Under the pieces are notes generated by a model. That model did not search any database, was not told where the DNA came from, and worked only from the letters and a program-made list of their open reading frames with translations. The position numbers and the translations under genes were made by a program. A DNA stretch of 64,000 bases from Terebella lapidaria (taxonomy: Eukaryota; Annelida; Polychaeta; Terebellida; Terebellidae). The stretch spans positions 30,266,651 through 30,330,650 of the forward strand of contig OX424558.1 in assembly GCA_949152475.1 (NCBI GenBank), given 5' to 3'. Below, piece after piece: positions 12,397 through 24,108 of this stretch (its first letter is position 1; every line of letters starts with the position of its first letter).

Positions 12397-15300
12397 TCAT
12401 CCAAACCAGTGGTCTCCCTGGCAGTCTCGTGTCCATTCGGTCTGACACAGCCAGCACCACTCGTAGCTACAGCGACTACACGCCATGTGCATACATCCAC
12501 CTGCAAATTAAACAGATACAGAATAGAATTTCACGTTGGATATTCTCTAAACGATAGTGGTGGACAAGTATTTTCCTGGGAAACTTTGGCTGCTAATAGT
12601 AAGCCTAGGCACATCTTGTAAGGTGCAAAATGAAGCCTTCCATGTGTTTTCCATTGGCAGTTGTAAAATTTTTACAGACATGCCAAAACCTAGAATAGTA
12701 TATCTAGCGACGCACCTGTTTTCTCTACTGGCACTCTGCACTTGGGACAGGGTTTGGTAGTGGTTTCTATCGTATGTAGGGAAGCCAGCTCCTGGGAAGT
12801 CTGCTGCACGAACCTTCTCGCCTGTTGAAATACATAAAGCCGAGTGCAAATTCAGCTCATATACAAGTTTGCTTAAGCCAAACATATAACATCAAGGCTA
12901 CATAAAGTCAAGTGCATAAAGAAATTTGAATAAAGGAACATATATTGTGACTAGAATTATTTAGCATGTCTAACGTTTGGGTTGGACTGGTTACTCAAAA
13001 CAGTGCAAGGTCCTTCGTGATACTCCTGGTGACACTCCTTGCAGAAGACAAACTGAAACAGACAAAATCCTTTCCTGTGATATATAAACGTAAAGGCCAG
13101 AGGAACCAATAGACAGAGTAATACAGCGAAAATGACTCTGAAAGTATTATGTGAGCATTTGATTCACAAGATTTTTACAATTGACAATGGGGGGTGTTCG
13201 AAGGATCATTCAACAAGAGGCAGCAATGTAATTGGTTTTGGCACCAACTAACTGACGGATATTATCAATGACATAAATTACGGCGGGGAAAACTACATTT
13301 ATACTCGCAACAAAATAAAAACCCCATGGAAACAGTGCTGCCAGCTGGTGATTGCAAATATTCCAGAACACCGCCCACTTATTTGCTTCACAACCATGGC
13401 ACAAACGAGACTTTTACGGAAGCGCTTCCCTCATTCGCAGCAACATACCAGACAGCTGTACTGCACACACTGGACCCTGCGTACGTCCCCCGGGAATAAA
13501 CCCTCGCCACACCCCGGGGCCGGGCACATGACGCCCCCCTCTCTCAGCAGACACTCCTCAGTCGCAAACCGCTGGTACCGCTCATACTGAAACACACATA
13601 CAGTCATGATGATACTTTCCTCTATGAGGGAATATTTCAAATGTTAGATATATTCAACATCAATATCTGATAAGCACTAGAAGTGTTAAACTCAACTACA
13701 TGACATTTATTTTCAGTAGTTTCTTGGATGTCAAGCAAAGTCTAGGTTAACAATCTTGTGAACAACATCACTATACAGAATAATGTCCTCCAATTATTGT
13801 ATCACCTCTTCAGGGCCCAAGACTTTGAAATGGTGACTTTCTTCAATCAGCGACTCTTCACACCCAGCTGAAAATGGATGGAAAAATCTTCTAAACATCT
13901 TACTCTCAATATCATTTGGATAGTTATAGCATAAGTACAATGCAATCTGACATATGTTGGAATTTATTTCTGAAACAGAAATTTTGACCTGTGATATAGA
14001 TTTGCTATGAAAGCATCCTACCAGGACAGCCCAGTGTGTAGCCGTGTGTGGTACTATACACAAACGCCCGGTCCTTGAGCCGTGTTGAACAGTACTCCTC
14101 GAAACAGGCCAGGCACATTACATGGGTCAAGTTACACTTGAATACCAGCACAGGGGAACTGAATGAAACCATATGAAACTTTGTGTGACAAGAAAATTCA
14201 CAAGAATTTACATAATTTTAACGTATACTGTTAGGAATCGGGTAGATCTATTATCATTATCATTTGATTTGTGGCAATCATCTGACAAAATATGTCTTTG
14301 CGTTTGGGTGGTCACTATTGGTCAAGGTCATCATCATTCATAAAAGATAATTGATTGCGTAGAGCCTTACCCAACTTCTGTGCATGTGAGACACGGGTTG
14401 TCATGGATGTTGGCGACAATCTGGTACAGAACCACACAGCTGTCCTGCTCCTCCCCTGAGGCTTTGTGGCCGCTGCACTTGAAGTAAATCTCCTGAGATG
14501 AAGAAATGTTAACATATATCAGTTTTAGTTGTGTGATACTGATAAAGTTTCACACAATGGTACACACATGTAACTTTCCAAAATATGTCTACAACATGTT
14601 GCTATCTGATAATGTAAACAATCTATGTCCTTACAACTGTGTTTCCGTCGCACCCTTCATTCAGACACTCTCCTTGTATTTGGTCTTTTTTCAGAACATC
14701 ATCCCAACCACATGGCTCCTGAATAAAAAGTAACATGCTGAATAAAAACATTTTCACACCCAACATGTTGTGCAAATGGTGTGCACTAGCAGGAAGTTAG
14801 AGAGTACAAATTGTTGTGTTCCATTGACAAAAAGCACACACATTGCCACCCTAGTTATTGCATAAAATTTTGAACTAACTCGAGCCAAAAATAATAAAAA
14901 ATTCAGTCAAATCTTCATTTTAAATTTCAGTCTCGAATCATTTCATTTATATACTGTATGTATGATACTAGGTAAAACTAACGAAATGTTTCTATTCTGT
15001 ATTACTTTTATACAATACCCATTTGGTGCCATGTTTTTCCTACTTGTGCACATTGAGTCTGAACAACTGCCTCAACTTCACAGGTTGTGCAAATGGGAAT
15101 TTCCCACTTGTGTCACGAATAGAACGCAAAATACTCCTCGGAAACCCGTGCGAACCATTTGCACAACGTGATTGGAATGCAGCATGAGCATTAAAAAATG
15201 TCAATTTTGACAAGAGAATGAGATAACCTGGTATTTTTGTCATTCAATAAATGCTCAAAATCTATAAGAACATCAAACCCGGCCTTGCACATACCCGATA

Positions 15301-16407
15301 GATGCGCAGTGTCCCCTGCTTACAGCGGGAGCAGCGAGTTCTCAGACGGCCTGGCTGTACACGCCCACACACGGACTTACAGTAGACGTAGTACATCACA
15401 CATCGAGGTCGCGGTTTGTCACCATCTGAAAATTGTGTACAATACAGTGGTCCCCCTCAGATAAGACCCCCTTCAAGAAAGACTTCCCTCTCTGTAAAGA
15501 CTTTTTCTTGTGGCGCTAGAATGACTTTAACATGTAAATGAACCCCTCTAATAAGACATCCCCTTAGATAAGACCTCGATTTTGTGGCAGAAGGATAGGT
15601 CTTATCAGCGGGGGACCACTGTAGTTACAATATACTGATGGGAATAATGTAAGAAATGTATACATCTGAAACACATTGGGCCTGGCAAGGCATATAAATG
15701 AAACACTTATTTTCCTGTTTTTTTGTTTTGTTTTTGTTTTGTTTTTGTTTTGTTTTTTTTTTGGGGGGGGGAGGGTCGTTATATATTATTACATGTTCCG
15801 TTGGTTGCCATTGAACCTGACAAAAGAAAATGTTTCCATTTTCTATTGTCGATATATGCTAGTACATTTGGAGATTATGTGACATACAATTTGTATATTT
15901 TATAGTTCAAAAGCGTAAGCACTGGTAACTGTGATATACCAGGAGCCTGCACAAGATGAGTGTTGACTGGTGTTATGTCAGAGAAGAGATTGAGGCCCAC
16001 TGCTCCATCTGTCCACTCTGATGCTGGAGGCTTGGTCTTTGTGGGACTCATCACAGCGTGCAGCACACTGAAGTCACACAAGTCACTGTCCTGCAAGGTA
16101 ACACATACAGTCATACATATGTGACTAGACACATGACAGATTGGTAATGGTAATAATATTTAGTTTGTATGTTTTTTTGATACAATTTTTTATATATATT
16201 GTACGGTTATCTTATCCAACTCACCTGAAGACACTGATCATCTCTCATCTCTTTCCCTTGGAAGAGGATCGTCAGTCTGGAGGTGTCAGGGTCAATGTCC
16301 TGCTTTTGGTATATTTTCTGTTTGACATCGTGCACTCTATCAGACTGGCTTACCTCCACTGGGATTGCTACAGCTGGTCCCAACTTGATATTGAGTGTCA
16401 GTGACAT
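12397..16407 (-). CDS. PRKN: Parkin RBR E3 ubiquitin-protein ligase
   Basis: Parkin is the RING-in-between-RING E3 ligase that PINK1 activates on damaged mitochondria. Eleven minus-strand exons join in frame to 431 residues (human 465): 16225-16407, 15940-16090, 15295-15425, 14635-14718, 14371-14492, 14022-14158, 13806-13867, 13449-13586, 12975-13052, 12716-12821 and 12397-12500. Domains in order are UBL ([13 protein letters not shown]), linker, RING0 ([20 protein letters not shown]), RING1 ([19 protein letters not shown]), IBR ([17 protein letters not shown] ... [14 protein letters not shown]), REP region and RING2 ([23 protein letters not shown], ending GDHWFG). The catalytic cysteine (human C431) is present in GGCMHM, and the PINK1 site (human S65) aligns with Ser69. 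The REP tryptophan (human W403) aligns with Gln. The start at 16407 is the first ATG of the UBL exon, but an acceptor-like site just upstream means another 5' exon may exist. The donor after SNQSNPN is a weak GTTAGA. Confidence 0.93.
15443..15623. mobile_element. Mariner-like MITE in a PRKN intron
   Basis: The ends TACAGTGGTCCCCCTCAGAT and its inverted partner pair over about 25 bp, and the element is bounded by TA. Internal AAGAC/ATAAGAC words are repeated. It lies in the intron between the RING0 exon and the linker exon. The element at 20133-20314 has the same CAGTGG-type end. Confidence 0.75.
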
Positions 16408-16809
16408 GACAAATTGTCTGTTTTCCTGTTGAAGATACCTGTGAGAGAATTAAAATAGATAACCCATCGAGCTAATGGGCCCTTCAGCGAGCCTGTACTA
16501 TTTCTGGATCCGCCCCTGAATGCGTGGGACCGTAAGAATGTCGTGTATTGTTGTTGGCGATAATCGAGGATTTTAATAGTAAAACACTCACAATGTCAAT
16601 ATTACAGACACAGACATCGTTTGAAATCAAGATAGGTATCAGTAATGAATTATTGAGAATTAAAATGTCACCATACTATAAGTTTTTTTCCCCTCGGATT
16701 ACCAGTTGTAACGATGATTTTATCTCGTCGAAAATGTTTTGGTTGTTTTGCTACTAAACATCAGATTTCATGTGAAGCCCGCGTACGACGGTCAAACAGT
16801 GTAAATGAT

Positions 16810-16863
16810 TTGCCACGATACGACCATAGCTACTAACGTACAGCTAGGGTCGTATCGTGGCAA
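16810..16863. repeat. 54-bp near-perfect hairpin in the PRKN-ISCU interval
   Basis: Two 22-nt arms start TTGCCACGATACGACC and pair with one mismatch around a 10-nt loop. It lies 400 bp upstream of the PRKN start in the divergent intergenic region. It could be a tiny MITE remnant or a structured 5' element; the sequence does not decide. Confidence 0.8.
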
Positions 16864-17012
16864 TAATGATAGGTCTAGTATATTTATCGATTTATTCCAT
16901 TATCGGATCATCATCGTCCTATCCTCAATTACCGGTACATAATTTGTATCGATACTTTAATGCCAGATTGTCGTTGATAATTACACTATATTTCAATTCA
17001 AATAAACCATTA

Positions 17013-17015
<3 letters not shown>

Positions 17016-17062
<47 letters not shown>
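17016..17062. repeat. (TAT)n microsatellite
   Basis: About fifteen ATT/TAT units in the interval between PRKN and ISCU. The leucine/tyrosine-like open frame across it is an artefact of the repeat. Confidence 0.95.
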
Positions 17063-17064
<2 letters not shown>

Positions 17065-17947
17065 TATTCGCTAGTTGTTCGCTAGTCAATCTAAAACAAA
17101 TTCAACCAACATGCATAAATCTATAATCTAGGCCTTCAACTTCAAAAATATTTATTCAACATTCAAATGTACATATCCTGTAACATGTACATGTAAATAT
17201 ACAGGGTATACACATTAACAATAAAAAGAATGTTGAGGGGCGATACTAGAAACTGTAGCTTGAATGTATCTCCCCAACAAAACAGAAAAACAATTGATAA
17301 CATTTACACGTGTTCTGTATATGAGTGATTTTATAGAGTCCCACACAATATAATTGATAACAAAAATAAACAACAACAAAAATAAGTTATGATAGCACCT
17401 TTCACTGTAAACTGAATCCGGTTATATAACTTTTTTTTTTAAAATTCATCATACAATGGATTCCATATAGAGTATAACAAATAAAGTAAAAGCTTTTTCA
17501 TGTGACCTCCACAATTATTTGCTGAACTTTTATTTGTTTTCATAAACGTGGTTTTCAAATATAATTTTGAAATGAAACATATCCAATTAAAAATTAAAAT
17601 GCCTATAATTTGTAGTTTCCCGTAACGCGTGACATCAAATGCCAATATGACTATTGGAATGTGGACCAGCCAATCAAGGATCATAACAGAATTTTCATAA
17701 CTCGCAGCCAGTATCAACCATTGCACCCAAAAGTGTTCATTCGGTCATTCCTCTGCTTCTGTAGTAGTTGAATTGTATGGCACGAGTCTTCATTAGTGCC
17801 GTGTTTTATAATTACACTACGGCGACCTTCACCTTTCGACCATTACAAAATATAGAAAGCACGCAATTCGTCGTCGAAACATATTTATTTATTGCCTATT
17901 GGTGGTGCTTTGTCATCGTGAATAGCGTATTCGCTGTAAATAACAAC

Positions 17948-19775
17948 ATGACACTCTTTCGTGCAGCGGGGAGGATTTTGAGGCCTCTTGCTCAAGAGGC
18001 CAAAGTTTTGACACCGGTTGCGTCCTACCATAAAAATGTGAGCTCACTGTGACTGTCTCAGTCAGATAGGCTAGATTCTACAACAACATCAATGTTCAAG
18101 CAAGGCTTTAGTGATTTTTTTAGCCATGATAGTGATATAGGTTTCGCTTATTTCGAAATTCGAACGTTATGGTTTTAGAGTGTTCATCCAGCATCCCCCA
18201 CCACCACCCTCCAGGATTCTCCAAGATACTGTAAAAAGACAAATATTTGCAGCTGGGTCTAGATATATTTGCGTTTTTTATGTCCAGACAAATTTCCGGA
18301 GATTAAAGTTGTGGATTGTAGCTGTCCTGTGTATTATGTATACTAGCATGACTAGTATAGTAGACAAATATTTGCCGTCGATTTAATTTTGCGGTTGTAA
18401 AAGAACACGCGAAATCTGCAAAATAAATCCGGTCACAATTTAAAAATAAATCATCAAGACATTGAAAGTCTTGGCATGCAGTCAACAATGACATTGCAGG
18501 TCAGGGGCTTGGTACATACATGTACTGATGTACATGTTGCGATTATATGTACTGTGCAGTGATGGTTGAGAATTTTTACTTTCGTTCCCAGGTGATTGAC
18601 CATTATGAGAACCCGAGAAATGTCGGCTCAATGGACAAGGAAGATAAGAATGTGGGTACAGGCTTGGTCGGTGCTCCGGCGTGTGGCGATGTCATGAAGC
18701 TTCAGGTGACATTTTGAAACCGACAACATAGTCTTGAGGTTAATGACTTGGGTATTTTTTTCTGCATTCATAACTTAAGGTTATTACTGGTCGATAACTG
18801 TTGCAGATCAAGGTCGATGACGATGGAAACATCATTGATGCAAAGTTCAAGACTTTCGGGTGTGGATCAGCAATTGCTTCCAGTTCACTGGCTACTGAAT
18901 GGGTCAAGGGCAAATCGGTTGGTAGACATTACCTTTCTAAATCGTACCTTGAATGTGCAGATTATGATGTGGATAAAGTGTTTCTGAATATAGAGGCATT
19001 TATATAATCATATTCATCATCATCTTAGGCATACTTTAAACTAATGTAATAAGCTGTTATATTAGCTGCAATGTCACCGCAATGTTTGTAGTTTCCTGTT
19101 CTAAACCCATGCACATATATTTCAACAGTTGGATGAAGCTGGTAGCATCAAGAACCAGGACATTGCGAATGAACTGTGTCTTCCGCCGGTCAAACTGCAT
19201 TGTTCCAGTAAGTTGCATCACATGTGTGCTGTTCTTCATATCAATCAGTCATAATACATTTGAATACTGCGATACTGGCAGATGATTTATTTGGCGGATT
19301 AGGCGGTAGGGGAAAAACCGCCAAATTAAATCGTCCACCAAATTAACTAGATATATGATAAGAAATATATGTGATTTTGAAACCGCCAAATTAAATCTCT
19401 GCCAAATAATGTGTGACTCACAAACGCCAAATTTAATAGCCGCCAAAATTGGTCGTTTTACAGTATTACTATTTCTTGAACAGATATAGTGAGCTATATT
19501 TTATGATATTTTCTTCAAAATCATATCGAATATTTTGGATTTAAAATTTAGTGAATAGCTTGAAAAGCATGGTAGCAGTAAATTTTCATGTAAATATCTA
19601 TGTAATCTGTTTAGTACATTTAGTACAGAAAATACTCATGTTTTCTAACCATGTATGATCCACTTTCCCTTAAGTGCTTGCGGAGGATGCTATCAGGGCT
19701 GCACTTAATGACTACAAGGTGAAGAACCAGAAAAGTCCGGACCCAGAGGGCGAGAAGGCAGCGGCATCCAACTAA
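17948..19775 (+). CDS. ISCU: Iron-sulphur cluster assembly scaffold ISCU, mitochondrial
   Basis: ISCU is the mitochondrial scaffold on which the NFS1 complex builds [2Fe-2S] clusters before HSPA9/HSC20 hand them on. Five exons join to 164 residues: 17948-18037, 18592-18705, 18807-18917, 19129-19207 and 19675-19775. Exon 1 encodes an Arg-rich, acid-poor presequence (MTLFRAAGRILRPLAQE) ending SYHKN at the expected mature start. The scaffold cysteines are in GAPACGDVMKLQ, KTFGCGSAIASSS and LPPVKLHCSMLAEDA. LPPVK is the chaperone recognition motif. The C-terminal tail (KNQKSPDPEGEKAAASN) is variable in the family. All introns are GT-AG. The start is the only ATG that gives a presequence joining in frame. 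Confidence 0.95.
19281..19460. repeat. Diverged inverted repeats with CGCCAAATTAAA, in last ISCU intron
   Basis: Several CGCCAAATTAAA or TTTGGCGG words occur in both orientations within 180 bp, consistent with an old foldback MITE. Ends and target duplication were not resolved. Confidence 0.4.
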
Positions 19776-20132
19776 ATCAGGACAGCTCTTGGCCGGGAAC
19801 GAGCTAGCACGAAGTGTGCACGTCGTCCGCAAAGAAACGCTGTAAAAATGCTGAATGTGTGCGTGTAGTTCTACTTATTGTCAAGCACAATGTGATAGTT
19901 TCTTCTAAATAACGGAACTCCATGGATTTACGTGTAATTAAGTTTGAGCAAAACTGGTTTCATATTAAACTGGCCATGTCCAGCTTTGATTAAAGGTATC
20001 ATCTGCAATTTGCAAATGCTTATTGATCAGTGGATAATACTCCATGAAAATACTGGTATGATACCTCAGCATTCTTTTAAAGAGTAAATGTTCCTGTCAT
20101 TATTCATGAAGTGAACTGCATGTGCATGTAAA

Positions 20133-20314
20133 TACAGTGGATCCTGTGTTTTAAGACCACCCAAGGGACCCCCAAAAGGTGGTCTTAAATGACAGGTGGT
20201 CTCTCATGACAGGTTCATTTACATGATAGGAGGCCACTTGGGACCAAATGTAGCGGTCCTAAAACACAGGGTGGTCTCTCAAAGCAGGTGGTCTTTAACA
20301 CAGGATCCACTGTA
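20133..20314. mobile_element. Mariner-like MITE downstream of ISCU
   Basis: The ends TACAGTGGATCCTGTGTT and the inverted partner pair over about 28 bp, and GGTGGTCT words recur internally. TA bounds both ends. It may lie within the ISCU 3' UTR, whose end was not determined. Confidence 0.8.
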
Positions 20315-20809
20315 ATAGAAATTGGCTTCGGCATTTGTTTTACATGATTCTCTCAGGCTGAAATTAGTTCATGATTGTGTGTATTTTATGCTGAAGATGC
20401 AAATAATGTTGTCGGTGTGTGTGAGTTGTGCGCAAGGTGTAGGTGTATTTTCGAGTGGATTTTAACATGTTTAACGTCAGAAGAGCACAAACTGAGAAAT
20501 ACTCGGGGGTTACCCCCAGTTCTCGAGCAATGCTATAGGCCATTGAAAGTCTTGGCATTCTTTAGTTGTCTATTGACAAGTATATATTTAGTATCCCGTT
20601 GTACATATTCACGAAAGAAGCCTCGAATATCAGATGCACATGAGTGTTGATAATTTATGTGAAAACTGGCTGTTCCTGATTACTGTGGTAATACAAATGT
20701 ACCAATATACTGGCTTTTTACCAATGATTGCGAGGCACCAAGTATTCTAGTTTGATTCTTGTAGTATTTCACAGCTTTCAAGTCATCAGTGTTGCACACA
20801 AATTTAGCA

Positions 20810-21062
20810 TGGACTTACTGGACAAGCTATAAATTTTTATAAATTTTTTGAAGCATCAGTTTCTCACAGTTCGGTTTCCTTGTTCAAATAATGGCAACAT
20901 TAAAACTATCTGTAGTTTACTGGTGGGAATGTTTGAGAAAATTTATTAGAAAGCCAAAGAAATGATGTCCTAACAGTTCAATGTTAACAATACATGTAAA
21001 TATTCTCCAACTGCTTGAATGAATACAATAAAATTGTTTGAGTTGACTATGTATGTGTTGAG
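20810..21062. repeat. Direct repeat, copy 1, flanking the insertion at 21063
   Basis: These 253 bp, from TGGACTTACTGGACAAGC to TGTGTTGAG, reappear at 22875-23113 with a few substitutions and small indels. They include AATAAAATTG, so they may represent the ISCU 3' end. Confidence 0.85.
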
Positions 21063-22874
21063 CAAATTGTGTACCAAACGGTTTATACGGGAAATCAAGT
21101 TCTGTCTGCATAGGCCAAGGTTGATATCTACCAATCAATTTCATATATGGTCAAGATCAAGGTCTCGAAAAGATATCCCATAAATGACTTCCTGAATGCT
21201 AGTGATACAAACCTAATCACTATATACAGTCGTTTTGTATGCATGGTTCAACTTATATTCTAGTATTTCAGGTCAAATGTAGCATCGAATTTACTAACAA
21301 AATATTCCTAAGTCATAATGTAAAGCTCAGTCTGCAGTAATTCTGTATGTAGGTCACATTTGAACCTGCACTTGGAATTTACCACACAAGGTTATCTGGC
21401 GTCAAGTGGACACCAGAACTCTCTGTCTGAAAATGCAAACCTAAGCTCAATTTGGACGTGAACTTGAGATTTACCTGTCGTGGTCATGTGCGGCCAAGTT
21501 CAAGGTCACTAAAAGATGTGCCTGACTTTCTATTATTATACTAATCTATGCTTATCTATTCCTAATCTATCAGGAAACGTTCCTATTCGGTGGCCTGTCC
21601 ACACAAATCCTCAGCATCCGAGGATGAATATTTAAACAGGTTTTAAGTTATCATGCAATTTGAGTATGGTACAGTGGCCTTAATGTAATATTTAAATAGC
21701 TTCCTCCAGATATTAAGGATTGATTGCAAGTGATCGTCATGAACCTGGCAGTGACCAGCTGTCCATTCACTTATAATGTAAATATAAAGGTAACAAATTC
21801 ATGAATTTACACACTTCCAATCAACGTGAAACTTTGCTTTTCTGATTGTTAGCCATCAAGGACTACTAACCGAGACTCTGTTTCTTACTAAGCAATGTTT
21901 AATTTGTTAAATTCATCGTTTTCATATGTCATTTTCCGACCTATTTCTCAGTCTACAAAATACACTCACAACAGGGCGAGCGAAAGGATTATGCTGTGCA
22001 GCAAATAGGTAGTGAGGCAAGTAAAACACAGGTGATATGCACTCGGGTGCACCGAGGTGTTTGGGATTGTGAATGTTCAGCTCATTGTATTCATCTCACA
22101 GAAAGTATAGCCCTATATTTTCTCATTATTTTGACGCAAACAAGGAATAAATATATGCAACAGCCAGTGCTTGTCAAGCAGAACACTCGAATCTTCGTTT
22201 TGGTGAAACGTATAAAATGATTTATCTAATCATCAAATTGCACAGCTTTCGTGATATCATTTATGAAACCATGTCTCGGTTCATCATCCATGAGTATATG
22301 TGTGTGTGCTAGCCAAGTTTTAGGTCAGGGGATTGTATTGTTTTGGTGATTTTGTTACCTTTACTTTCACATTATAAGTCAATGGAAAAGTGCCTCAGTG
22401 CAGTCACCGGTAAGTTACGTGCAATCACACCTTAACGTTGTTGGCTCTTATTTATTTGATAGCAAGTTAAAAGGGAGCTTTGGTCCTATCTGCGGGACTT
22501 TCTTGGTTCAACCAAAGAGTGTAATATCAACCCTATACACTGCTTCAATAACATACTGTAAAAAGACAAATATTTGCAGTTGATTTATTTTACGGGTTTC
22601 GCAGTTTATTCGACCGCAAAATGAATTGATCGTAAATTTGTCTGCACCTGGAAACCACAACTATTTCTAGCCACTGCAAATATTTGTCTCTACAGTATCG
22701 AGCCCTTGGGCTAATTTTTTCGAAAGTTATCATTATTTTCTCTTAACTTTTGGGACCTCACTCCTCTATTTCCAACTCATATTCCGTGATTTCAATGATT
22801 TGATTCCAACAAGTTGTCCAAACTGTTTTGCCATTCACCCATAAATTTACTCATTCCAGGTCAACCCGTATTGC
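21063..22874. mobile_element. Dispersed repeat copy A (1.8 kb) with an internal insertion
   Basis: It matches copy B (33828-34312 plus 37246-37850) from CAAATTGTGTACCAAACGG to AGGTCAACCC. Relative to copy B it has about 710 extra bases at roughly 21712-22432, between AGATATTAAGG and GTTGTTGGCTC. No coding capacity and no terminal repeats were recognised. It lies exactly between the two copies of the 250-bp direct repeat. Confidence 0.7.
22554..22697. mobile_element. Palindromic MITE TACTGTAAAAAGACAAATA, copy in A
   Basis: The 144-bp element has ends TACTGTA/TACAGTA and internal arms with CAAATATTTG and CCGCAAAAT. The same unit is at 37520-37670 in copy B, so it was already present before copies A and B separated. 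A diverged relative starts at about 18226. Confidence 0.75.
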
Positions 22875-23113
22875 TGGACTTACTGGACAAGCTATAAATT
22901 TTTTGAAGCATCAGTTTCTCCCAGTTCGGTTTCCTTGTTCAAATAATGGCAACACGAAAACTATCTGTAGTTTACTGGTGGGAATGTTTGAGAAAATTTT
23001 ATTAGAAAGCCAAAGAAATGATGTCATAACAGTTCAATGTTAACAATACAATATTCTCCAACTGCTTGAATGAATACAATAAAATTGTTTGAGTTGACTA
23101 TGTATGTGTTGAG
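22875..23113. repeat. Direct repeat, copy 2
   Basis: Second copy of the 250-bp segment at 20810-21062, about 95% or better by eye. It lacks a 10-bp TTTATAAATT-type duplication and a few other bases. Confidence 0.85.
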
Positions 23114-24108
23114 TTTTTAGAACTTTTCTGAGTTTTATCACAATACTATTTACATCACTGAACTATGTGCATGTGATAAAAATATAGTTGACTAAATCAT
23201 GATAGGAGTTTATATTAAAGAATGAGAAAATGAACATTTTCATATCTCCCAGTTTCAATTCAGACACACACACAGATTTTCATGAAAAAAACATGGTGAA
23301 TTTAATATGGTTGTAGATTTTATTGGATTGTTCCAACATCTATCAAACTCGGGGTGCCTGAGCATGATTATTCGCATTTCATTATTTGTCTGAATTTCCT
23401 TTCGAAAATGTTTAGCAAATATCAAGATAATGTGGTTGTGGTGATCAGGATGACATGATTTTTTCACGTTCATTTTTCATGGGACACCCATACATGTAGT
23501 CCTTAATTTCTCAATAGTCCAGGAATTTTTCAAAATTTCGTTGAAGCTCAAAAGCTGAAACACTAGGTTTTGTTAGTAAGTGATGGCATACGTCATTGAT
23601 GCTTAAATGGCTGCACATCAATAATTTATTGCAGTACATGTATTAATGTAAAATTTGTGCCTAGGGGAGCATATTACAAACTGCATCTTGCTCTACAATT
23701 TATATTAATACAAATGGAAATAGCATCGAATTTGTGTTTAGATTGACATCATACAATGTTAAATACATTCTAAGTTTTTCTCTTCATCTTGACAACTGTA
23801 CATGGGTATCGGGTGAAAATTTAAGTTAATTTTCATTAAGCATTTCAGTATGTCCGAACTAAAACATTCATTGGACCATGAATGAGGAGTTGATTAGCAA
23901 TGACTTTGTGACAAAATTTCTGAAATAGTGCAAACACCTTTTATCATGGTGCAAATAGCCACATGCACTGGACAAACAGAAAGTTCATAGTTTGTATCTT
24001 CACAACACATAAAATCCAAATTTATATTCACTGATTTATGTCCAGAATTTCATTCAGTCCAAGCACTCGACCATGATGAACAGCTTGGTGAAATGTTTCA
24101 TTGTTCAC
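23114..24108 (-). other. IK 3' UTR / intergenic
   Basis: AT-rich sequence without a recognisable gene or repeat. The proximal part presumably holds the IK 3' UTR. The convergent ISCU transcript ends somewhere to the left. Confidence 0.4.
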
